DNA of 64,000 nt from positions 186,001-250,000 of the forward strand of contig CP038118.1 of NCBI GenBank assembly GCA_004519485.1, given 5' to 3'. The stretch is from Nannochloropsis oceanica. Lineage: Eukaryota; Sar; Eustigmatophyceae; Eustigmatales; Monodopsidaceae. Below the pieces are notes generated by a model. The model worked only from the letters and a program-made list of their open reading frames with translations. It was not told where the DNA came from and ran no database searches. The position numbers were made by a program, and so were the translations under genes. Below are positions 57,701 to 64,000 of the stretch, one piece after another. Every line of letters starts with the position of its first letter. The first letter of the stretch is position 1.

Positions 57701-60700
57701 GAGCATCTTCTCCTTCACGGTTTTCCATAATTGAATTGTTCCATTGGTCAGCTGTGATGCCACCCGTTGCATGTCCTCGCCAAAACCTTCATCACCACTG
57801 AAGTGTCCCGCTAGCATCTGTCCATAGATGTCATTGATAGACGTAATTGAAGGCAGCACCAGATTGAACATGAAAAAGTTGCGTTTCAAACGATTGGGGA
57901 TGTCGTTCTTGCCGCCACTAGAGTGCCCCATGGCTCCCAGAAACTGTAAGTCTTCACATGCCTTGAATTCGCCGCGCTTGTCCTTATCCAGAAAAGGGAA
58001 TCCACCGCTCTCCATCACCATTCGGACCATCTCCAGCGTGGGCTGATCCCCCCAATTATTCTTTTCCGGCATGGAAAGATCATCCATGAAGATGGTCATA
58101 CGCTTTCCACCTGGAGGTCCGAAGCTTCGGCCACCCCGCTTATCTAATTCTCTTTCGATGGCATGCTGGAACATGAAAGGAGAGGTGGCGCTTGAAAAAT
58201 TGATGCGCTTCACCACATTAACGTCACTGGGTAGTGTCTTGAGGAACATAAGATTTGTTGACGTTTTAGCAGTGCCCTCGGCACCCACAACTAGAATAGG
58301 CTTGCACTGTTTGTGCAGTTGCTGCAGCAGAAAGATAGCTCGTGTCGAATCCATCGTCGGCACCAGTAGATTTGAGAAGTCTAGCCTTCCATCAGGCGAG
58401 GAGGATAACGGGTACGTCCACAGAGGCGGACGCCACTTCTCCCAAACCAGGGACTTGAGGTTGACGTAGTACTCGTAGATCGTCTCGCCTTCCTCCTCGA
58501 TAATGGGCAGGAGGTGGTTGGTGTCGAGAGCCGTTAGCCAATGGTGAAATTTGACGCGATCTTCTTGTTCCAGCAAGGCACCCAGAGACCAGCACAGTGA
58601 ATAGAGGAACAACTTTTCCATGGCTATAGTCAAGGCCTCCAAGGTTGACGCTCCTGGAATAATGCCGCTATTTCTGCTTCCCATATCTATATCAAGAGTT
58701 CTCGTGTCACCTTCTGACATTGCAAAGGGGCCCTCTGCAAGATTTACGCCACCTGTCTCTACGTCCGTCAAGCCTGCAAAAAGAGCACAAAATGATGTCA
58801 CCATACCGACGCGTACGGTGGGCACTACCATTTTCGTGTATCGGCTTAAAAACTCAATACAGTGCCCCACATCTGTTGGCGTATTCTTGCCCAGCCATTT
58901 TTGCTGCAAGTCCCTAAGGATGGGTTGCTGGACTGCGGGCCGCTTACGGATCCAAGCCTCGAACACAGGGGCCCAATCTAGATCTGTATCCGAGACATAG
59001 ATGATGCCTGCGCGGGAAACAGTGGCTGGCGAGGCATTCGTTAGTGTTTCAACCTCAAACAACAATTTGACATTGTCAGTCATTGGAATACGGTCACCGT
59101 TTGCGAGCGTAAGAAGCTTGTTGTCGTCTAACACTGTGTTAAGATCCTCGATCCAAATGGCGTCTACAGGTCCATCTGCCACGATCCAGGTGTTGTAATT
59201 ATTGGCCTTGTTATTGTACTTGGCCCACATAGCAGCAAAAACGCCCGTGGTCCACTCTCCTGACAAGGGATCAATCTCGCCGTACATCTCTGGTGCCCTC
59301 AAAGCCTTTGGATTGAAGCGCGCGAGCTTATGCAGCTTGCCTGTGTACTCCGTTAGAGCTGCGGCCAGGCAGTCGATCATCTTGGTCTTGCCACTGCCAG
59401 CAGCTCCGACCAACATGACTCCATGCCGCACCAGCGTGGTTTCATAGAGCTGTACAACTTTACCAACCCAGCCAGGATGATGAACCAGGCCCTCTTTTTC
59501 TACATGCTGCCGCAACAAATCCTCCACGTCGAGATATTCTCCCTTGGGTGGAGCGGGAATGGACGGGAAAAGATCTGCCAGCAGAGACAAAAACAATGGC
59601 ACATCCTGGGCCACCAGCTTGGAGAGGTTCATATCCCGTAGTGTTCTGTATATTAGATATGTCTCAGACTTATCAGTATTGTCCCGCTTTGTCTGGCCTG
59701 CCGTGCGCAGTACAGCCAAAATGTTGCGCAACCCCCAATCGTAGTGCTTCTGTGCCGAAAGTTGCTCTTTGCAGGTGTTGTAAAGGACAAAGAATTTCTG
59801 GGCCAAGAGGTCAAAGTCCGTAAAGCCTACCGAGCAGAGCTTGACTTTTTTGATAATCTGAAAGTCCGGAGTCATCATGGCCACGCCTCGAAAGAGCGCC
59901 TTGAGATTTTCTGGTAACTCCTGGCGACCTGCATAGCCTGGGTTCATGGTGATGAAAAAACCGCAGCAGGGCTTAAGGAGGACGTTCTGAGAATCGCCGG
60001 GGAACTGAAAGTGTCCCACCCCAGCCTTTTTGGCATTCTGAATAGCCAGAACCTGCTGCGCAACCACCGAGAGCACTGGTAAGAGGATGCGATTGAATTC
60101 GTCGAAGCACCCCCACAACCCACCCTGGCATAGGCCCTTGAAGATCTTGGCACAGTCCGTGTATTTTTGCTGGTCCGTGCAATTTGTCACTACCACGAAA
60201 AGTCCTAAAGTGCGGCCCAGATCCTTGACAGTCTCGGTCTTACCCGTACCCGCAGGCCCCGCCGGCGCTCCACCAAAATACATCCCCAGGGCCTGTGCTA
60301 ACGTGATATAGCACCGATCCGTGAGCGGAGTAACCACCAGCCGCTCCTTGGCACCAAGGTACTCGTATTGGTAGTTGAAATCGACATCGGTGATGCTCAC
60401 CACGCAGGCTCCGTCCGGATCACACTCATCTTGCGTATTGGGGCGCCAATAAAAGCGGGCTTGCTTTAGCCACTCGAAGTCATTGGCGTCGTTGATCCTC
60501 TTGGTTCGGTACAACACCATGAGATCCGCCATGACGTCTCGCTGGTGAACGTGAATTGTAACCAACGTCTCGATCTTGCGCCGATTTGCCTTGGAGCCCA
60601 AATCCTGCAAGCACCACGACGACATTTCCTGTAGCACGGCCAATTGCTTCTCGTTTGTCTCCTTCATGATGCTCTTCTTGACTTTGCATGCCTCCAGGGC

Positions 60701-63700
60701 CGTTTGACAGTCCATGGTCCATAGAAGCTGAATTCCCAGGAGCGCAAACTGCGCAATATTATTGTCGACAAACTTGCGAAGCTGACTTATATCGTTTCCA
60801 ACCTGAGCGTGAATGTCGATGGCGCAGGCTCGGCACAGATCCTTCATGGTAAGCTGCATCTTTTTGAGCAAGTCCGCGAGCCAATCTTCGATGTTACCGA
60901 CGGCCCGGACTGGGCCCCCACAAGCCGAAGAACTGGAAAAAGACACCTTTTGATCGTCCCCATTCATGGCCTCAATTAAAGTATTGTCCTTGATGTTATG
61001 GTCGACTGTCTCCACCGCATCAAATACCTTTTCGTAGTGGTCATTCATGGAGGTCGGATCCGAACCCTGGCTTAGGATGGTGAGGAGACTCGGATTGGAG
61101 ACGAAAAAGAAGCGGGGGAACTTGTTCCTTTTCTGTTCAAGATAGCCCTCCAAAGACTTTTGGCACTTCTCAAGCTCAGCATACATAACCGGCAACGTCG
61201 CTTTGAGGCCCTCGTTGCTAGTGGACTCTACCACCTTTCCGGTGTGAAGGGAGGTGGCCATCATCTTCGACCAGTCCTTGTCTATCTTGGCAAACTTCTT
61301 TGCCTCGGTCGGCATCTGCTTGGCAATATCCCCGCCCATAAAGACGGACTCGAGCGAACACCACATAAGCTGGACCTTTAACCACCGCTCTAGCGTGTCC
61401 GATGCATCTGAGAGCAAGCTAAGGCGATCTTGAGCCTCCACACGAAAAGGTGTCACATGCCGCTGCGTCAGCATCTGCTGTAATCGCATTTGAGATTCTT
61501 CTAGCTCTTCCATGACGCTTGTCGTGCCTTTAAGGACCATGACCCCACGATTTTTCCACTCTTGAAATACAAAGCGCTGCTCCGACCACTTTGTGGATAT
61601 GTCTTTCAACTCTTGCTCAATTTTACGCTGCTTATCGGCTCCATCCGTCACCTCCTCGATTTCTTCCTGGTGTGTCAGCAGGTCGAACTTGAGGATGTCA
61701 CCGAGTGGTGTCGCTCCCGGAAAATCTTCGGTGATATTCAGTATCTCCGAATCCTGCCGTGCTAGTGTGGCCGTCACCGTGGCCAGTGGGGTAGAGGTGG
61801 CGACCATCGTGCTTGATGCTGATGCGAGCGGCAACGGTTGTGTGACTGTTCTGAAGCTGCCGGCAGTAGCAATAGTTGCAGCTCCGACTGCTATACTCGC
61901 GCCAGCAGGCTCGGATCCAGGAGATACAGTGCCAGCACCTGCCACGTTTCGCCCTTGGACTTGAAAATGTACGCCACACAGTGTGGCCACCTCTACCCAG
62001 TGCCGTTTTCTGACCGAGTCTTTGGAGAGCTCCTGGAGCAAAGGCAGCAGCGTCTGATAGTCTTCGATGCGTTGCCGCAGCTGCTTAAATGCTTCCCAAT
62101 CCCGAAGGCGCACCGGAAGCTTCTTGGCTCGCAAAGAAAAAGCTTCCATTTTCTCCGTCAGGTCGGGCAATAGAGGAACCAGCTCATTCCAGCCCATGCG
62201 TGACCAGTCCTGCACAGTGTTCAACACCTCTGTGTAGAGTCCGTAAAGCTGGTCCAGTAGCTTGAGTTCCTTTTCCGTCGTCTTCAACTCAGGGTACTCG
62301 GTGGTATCCAAAAGAAAAATATTCTCTCCAACCTGATACAAATTGTACTTGCGCTCTCGAATTTTAAACTCCTCCTTGAAGCGTTTAAGTCGCTCGACGG
62401 CCACCATGGGCTCCACACCATGGACCATCGGGCCATTACGCAGGAAATCTTGGCGAAAAAGGCCCACATCCTCTACAAAGGTGCGAATGTCCCGGATGAG
62501 CCCACGTTTGAAGCCAGCCTGGCGCCGGACTAGCTCGTCTGTACGGTTCTCCGCCTGCTTGAGAAGCCGCTTCCAGGAGCTGCGGAGCACAGTGATCTTA
62601 TCGATTTCCTCCTTTTCCATGAAGCCCGACGGCAAAAAAGACTCTAGCATCATATACATGTTCAAAATTGGTTCCATCTCCATCTCCATGCCCGCTTCCC
62701 GTATCCGTACCTCCTGCAGCAACAGCATCATAGAACGCAGAGTGTCCAGATCATTTACATTTCGCGTGGTGAGTTTGCCCATTGTGACGCGGATGTACTC
62801 CGTTAGACGCTCCAACTCCTCTTTGGCGCGCACGTGCAGATTTAAGGCAAAGTGTAGCTTCCACTGGCTACACTCATTCTTGAAGGACAGCTTCAAACTC
62901 GAGGTATCGAGAGACAGAGCCCCAATATTGTGCGAGGGTGAAATAGCCTCGATTTCGGCCTCAACATCATTGAAGCTCTCCAACTTCTCCTTGTAAGCCT
63001 CAAGGGAGGATGTACGACTAACGAATTCTTTGTAGAAAAGATCCTTATCATCCCTCCATACCCAGTCGTAGATGCCAAACGATGCCAGATATTCTTGCAC
63101 AGTGTTGCGGATGCCTTGGATGCAGCCTGTGAGGAGCAAGGCAACGCGAACGATCTCGATATCTCGCGTAACACGCTCATAGAAAGTACCAACTACAGTG
63201 CGAGAGGCCGAGGGAGCAGTGATAGTAGAAGGAGCAGTGGATTGTGTTGTGGCACCGGCACTGTCCATAATTGGTGATGTCGTCGAAGGTGGCACCGTAA
63301 AGGAGGATGACTTAGGCGCAAACTGCAGACTGCCTGCACCTGAAGCAGCGGGCACATCAACGTTGTCACTGCTACCATCGGTATTTCTACCGAGGGCAGT
63401 ACGTCTACCCACATCCCAGCCATTGACTTCAGGCTCATCGGTTCTCTCGCTTACACTACTGAGGTGGAGACCTGCGCTGTCATTGTCTGTTTCATTGTTC
63501 TCAATATTGTCGTCGAAAAAATCCTTTGCACTCGCACCCAGCCCGGTAATACTGAGCCAATCATGCACCTTCGTGAAACACCGTAAGATTGCCTGTGCGG
63601 ACTTGTTGATGCAGCTCTGAATTTCATCCAAAGAAGGCTGTAGCACAACTGATGGTGCAGTCAAGTGTACATTTACCTCGAAGAAGGGCTTGACAAGGGA

Positions 63701-64000
63701 AGCTTTGTCGCTGTTGATGGCGTTGCTAACATCAGGCGTGGCAATAGCATCCGCCATAGCCATAATACTCCGTTCCGTCCGTCGTGTCATGTCTACCTCA
63801 GGATTGACAGAGCCCGACATTATCAGTGTGACTCGCGGCGCAATGCGCTTCTTCAACGTGTTCATAGAATTCTTAGCGCAATGCAGCAAAGCCTGAAACA
63901 TGAAGTGATTATAGTGACGCCGAAGCTTGAGCAACTCCTCGGGCTCCTTCGATCGGTCAAGTTGTGAGTCAATCGCATAGGCTCTTATAAGGTGCGTCAA
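51764..64000 (-). CDS. Axonemal dynein heavy chain, outer-arm gamma/DNAH5-DNAH8-like, 5' end beyond window
   Basis: An uninterrupted frame of 4078 residues, the right edge cutting off the N-terminus (an estimated 600-700 residues, judging from the usual position of the first P-loop). It is the motor subunit that drives ciliary beating. All six AAA modules appear present: AAA1 GPAGTGKTET (residue about 1245 of the visible part) with Walker B CFDEFNRI, AAA2 GAAGSGKTKM (about 1530), AAA3 GAEGTAKTS (about 1905), AAA4 GVGGSGKQS (about 2320), then the stalk coiled coil with its microtubule-binding tip, AAA5-6, and the C-terminal domain (PVLYVTANVKG). GGAPAGPAGTGKTE, the TAKT form of AAA3 and HYDWGLRNIL resemble the DNAH5/DNAH8 class; this subclass call is moderate. 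Two low-complexity Ser/Thr/Ala inserts lie in the tail/linker region (about 63190-63540 and 61740-61960). The absence of introns over 12.2 kb contrasts with genes left of 44 kb. Confidence 0.95.
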   Translation of the reverse strand: MTHLIRAYAIDSQLDRSKEPEELLKLRRHYNHFMFQALLHCAKNSMNTLKKRIAPRVTLIMSGSVNPEVDMTRRTERSIMAMADAIATPDVSNAINSDKASLVKPFFEVNVHLTAPSVVLQPSLDEIQSCINKSAQAILRCFTKVHDWLSITGLGASAKDFFDDNIENNETDNDSAGLHLSSVSERTDEPEVNGWDVGRRTALGRNTDGSSDNVDVPAASGAGSLQFAPKSSSFTVPPSTTSPIMDSAGATTQSTAPSTITAPSASRTVVGTFYERVTRDIEIVRVALLLTGCIQGIRNTVQEYLASFGIYDWVWRDDKDLFYKEFVSRTSSLEAYKEKLESFNDVEAEIEAISPSHNIGALSLDTSSLKLSFKNECSQWKLHFALNLHVRAKEELERLTEYIRVTMGKLTTRNVNDLDTLRSMMLLLQEVRIREAGMEMEMEPILNMYMMLESFLPSGFMEKEEIDKITVLRSSWKRLLKQAENRTDELVRRQAGFKRGLIRDIRTFVEDVGLFRQDFLRNGPMVHGVEPMVAVERLKRFKEEFKIRERKYNLYQVGENIFLLDTTEYPELKTTEKELKLLDQLYGLYTEVLNTVQDWSRMGWNELVPLLPDLTEKMEAFSLRAKKLPVRLRDWEAFKQLRQRIEDYQTLLPLLQELSKDSVRKRHWVEVATLCGVHFQVQGRNVAGAGTVSPGSEPAGASIAVGAATIATAGSFRTVTQPLPLASASSTMVATSTPLATVTATLARQDSEILNITEDFPGATPLGDILKFDLLTHQEEIEEVTDGADKQRKIEQELKDISTKWSEQRFVFQEWKNRGVMVLKGTTSVMEELEESQMRLQQMLTQRHVTPFRVEAQDRLSLLSDASDTLERWLKVQLMWCSLESVFMGGDIAKQMPTEAKKFAKIDKDWSKMMATSLHTGKVVESTSNEGLKATLPVMYAELEKCQKSLEGYLEQKRNKFPRFFFVSNPSLLTILSQGSDPTSMNDHYEKVFDAVETVDHNIKDNTLIEAMNGDDQKVSFSSSSACGGPVRAVGNIEDWLADLLKKMQLTMKDLCRACAIDIHAQVGNDISQLRKFVDNNIAQFALLGIQLLWTMDCQTALEACKVKKSIMKETNEKQLAVLQEMSSWCLQDLGSKANRRKIETLVTIHVHQRDVMADLMVLYRTKRINDANDFEWLKQARFYWRPNTQDECDPDGACVVSITDVDFNYQYEYLGAKERLVVTPLTDRCYITLAQALGMYFGGAPAGPAGTGKTETVKDLGRTLGLFVVVTNCTDQQKYTDCAKIFKGLCQGGLWGCFDEFNRILLPVLSVVAQQVLAIQNAKKAGVGHFQFPGDSQNVLLKPCCGFFITMNPGYAGRQELPENLKALFRGVAMMTPDFQIIKKVKLCSVGFTDFDLLAQKFFVLYNTCKEQLSAQKHYDWGLRNILAVLRTAGQTKRDNTDKSETYLIYRTLRDMNLSKLVAQDVPLFLSLLADLFPSIPAPPKGEYLDVEDLLRQHVEKEGLVHHPGWVGKVVQLYETTLVRHGVMLVGAAGSGKTKMIDCLAAALTEYTGKLHKLARFNPKALRAPEMYGEIDPLSGEWTTGVFAAMWAKYNNKANNYNTWIVADGPVDAIWIEDLNTVLDDNKLLTLANGDRIPMTDNVKLLFEVETLTNASPATVSRAGIIYVSDTDLDWAPVFEAWIRKRPAVQQPILRDLQQKWLGKNTPTDVGHCIEFLSRYTKMVVPTVRVGMVTSFCALFAGLTDVETGGVNLAEGPFAMSEGDTRTLDIDMGSRNSGIIPGASTLEALTIAMEKLFLYSLCWSLGALLEQEDRVKFHHWLTALDTNHLLPIIEEEGETIYEYYVNLKSLVWEKWRPPLWTYPLSSSPDGRLDFSNLLVPTMDSTRAIFLLQQLHKQCKPILVVGAEGTAKTSTNLMFLKTLPSDVNVVKRINFSSATSPFMFQHAIERELDKRGGRSFGPPGGKRMTIFMDDLSMPEKNNWGDQPTLEMVRMVMESGGFPFLDKDKRGEFKACEDLQFLGAMGHSSGGKNDIPNRLKRNFFMFNLVLPSITSINDIYGQMLAGHFSGDEGFGEDMQRVASQLTNGTIQLWKTVKEKMLPTPAKFHYIFNMRELSRVFQGVLLTPKETLLSGGGLQASRLALTPAKTLLGLWKHECERVFCDKLTNNKDKETYAYIMEEVLRGTFSPSLLSLEQPLVPRLPVEFSMLLSLPSDEADSQAVSDQNGIMAEMTPNVILNDEFYMVNFLRDDIFDDDGVLQQEAPKIYEVGESLAQVRSRVEHFARRYNEEFPSKKVDLVLFDDALKHLLRLNRVLEMPRGSALLVGVGGSGKQSLTRLAAYISRAICFQITLTKSYNLNAFLEDLKFLYKTAGQLRKQTVFLFTESEIKDEVFLELINSILTTGEVPGLFSKEEYMSMSADMRSAFLRERPGLEETSENMKQFFIDTVRDNLHLVLCMSPLNPKFATRARKFPGLVSGPTIDWFLPWPKEALVSVSQGLIKDFSIECTLEVKESLMVHMGMVHKMVTDVCDEYFLKMRRSVYQTPKSYFSFIKNFKALYSTKLKELQMKEERVNMGLHKLTQGAKDVEAMKVVLAEEQRKLEIATLETNKMLASLEISSVEAQKEGDQVSSIKIKCEEDAARIAAEKGACEQDLAKAQPFVEEAEAAIASIRPAHIGEIKKLPNPSDIIKLVFDGVLILFQKPLNPVRPAKLSVTKKELAFIETSFKPYAMNMLNDSRFLQILLDFGQVGKDKINEETIEFLQPYMELEHFTSAVAKNASAAAEGLCTWVRAMTSYHEASKVVKPKLEALSLAQAQMDAANKALREAESRLDACRARLKELQNMFEAQMTEKRRIEDGAQMLQSKMNKASQLINGLAGERARWTEDADNFADMKRRLVGDCAVACAFVSYCGPFNQQFRKLLVNDKFRRDCEERGVPVTQTLDDETIVQFLADMGTLGDWTQEGLPRDTLSVQNGILVTHSSRYPLLIDPQAQALGWIRSRERQNVPAWQCTTLNDPKLRDKLECCMGEGKALIIVQVEEEIDVMLDPVLERQVMVKGKKQYIMVADKMMDYDPRFRLYFITRLANPNFSPELQAKTTVVDFTVTQHGLEEQLLGKVIGKEQKVLEEQLSQVLEEVNSNRKALMQLDASLLERLASNTGNLLEDDELVSVLASTKAKAADVNTKLIAADETRTSINEKREQFRKVAERGSVLYFSIVEISLVNCMYQTSLDQFLSIFTEAMDKADRAALASKRVTNIIDMMTYMTYRYINRGLYERDKLTFVLIVTLKILITAKKLRTTDLMLFLRGGAALDINQVRCKPFSWMTNEAWLNVVELSTSHPFFKALPDEMVANELAWRRWYEDNEPEQLLLPDGYDARMTGGTSEERDTAAGSENTALIAAAAPNQLLTVEIAPFLKLLLVRMLRMDRCILSSKDFIRRTAAMGPKYVEPITDTIESIYQDMVAYVPVIFLLSVGADPTDAIETLARRKKLPSPTVISLGEGQEPVAIKALTMAAQSGTWVLLQNCELGIPLMMQLEELLNRLRENLNPGFRLFITALPSSEFPLGLLQLSTKVTNEPPAGLKAGIMRSYTSIVDQDRLERVESLQWRQLLFTLCFLHSTVQERRKFGALGWSIPYEYNNGDLTACILFLEKHLYSGTISWPTFQYMVGEVQYGGKITDNLDRRLFKTYTQVWLNPQTCSDKFSFNQAHPLFKIPDDFNYQIWYTGMDIQEYRKYVGRFPEVDSPEIFGLHPNADLTFRVKEVNALFQTLGETQPKGSAGDCAGTFREDVVYDKATELLTNLPDEYKEDDYRIKLAKLGGLTVPLNIFLFQEIQRLQRVLNKVQSTLQQLQLAIKGEIVMSEELATTLTAVYDAKVPQTWVFTVAGDEFSWILPTLGLWFSSLLRRDEQLRSWLNNGRPNSYWLPGFFNPQGLLTAMKQEVTRKHKADKWALDDVVYHTEVTTYERPDQVHTSPSEGIYVHGLSLEGAGWNKANGTLVESEAKKLFVPLPVLYVTANVKGEQTKVRKEMFGSQGPYEAPCYKYPSRTDRFLVLMVTLKGGDRTPAHWALRGTALLCNTDG

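Overview
The window is nuclear DNA of a photosynthetic, flagellum-bearing protist, most likely a stramenopile alga. Two proteins (a type IA topoisomerase and an M48 metallopeptidase) begin with a signal peptide followed by a small residue and Phe, which is the bipartite presequence used to enter secondary plastids of red-algal origin. An axonemal dynein heavy chain and an alpha-tubulin acetyltransferase point to cilia. Introns are short, GT-AG (twice GC-AG), often with gtacgt/gtacct donors, and filled with tandem CCCT on the coding strand. Eustigmatophytes or brown-algal relatives would fit, but the exact lineage is inference.

Layout. 1-1898 (-): a Ser/Gln-rich unknown protein running off the left edge. 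1899-5010: no convincing gene, ending in a CT-rich microsatellite. 5011-25690: a large inverted segmental duplication. Its outer ends carry two divergently written acidic low-complexity proteins (5011-5976 minus, 22550-24808 plus). Its inner arms (6227-9799 and 18721-22278) are about 3.56 kb each, nearly identical and without a convincing gene. The 8.9-kb spacer holds an EF-hand-like protein (minus) and a 16-exon scaffold protein with a PH domain and three PTB/FERM-F3-like modules (plus). One intron-exon boundary of the scaffold gene has been amplified into twelve 85-bp copies.

25691-44186: an intron-rich cluster: a stray copy of a topoisomerase exon, a tail-anchored TPR protein, alpha-tubulin acetyltransferase, a RidA-family protein, the exocyst subunit EXO70, a plastid-type topoisomerase I with two C-terminal HMG boxes, and a plastoglobule-type M48 peptidase. 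44187-64000: architecture changes to long, almost intron-free genes: a membrane cyclase with a voltage-sensor-like N-terminus (3.2 kb, no intron), a signal-peptide-peptidase-like protease with a PA domain (two introns), and an outer-arm-type dynein heavy chain (over 12.2 kb without an intron, N-terminus beyond the right edge).

The genes do not form an operon or pathway. Shared themes are plastid maintenance (topoisomerase, M48 peptidase), membrane traffic and proteolysis (EXO70, SPPL, TPR protein) and cilia or signalling (acetyltransferase, dynein, cyclase). Gene models were assembled by eye; nearly all multi-exon models close in frame across every junction, which is the main support for them. 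No transposase, integrase, viral gene, tRNA or rRNA was recognised.
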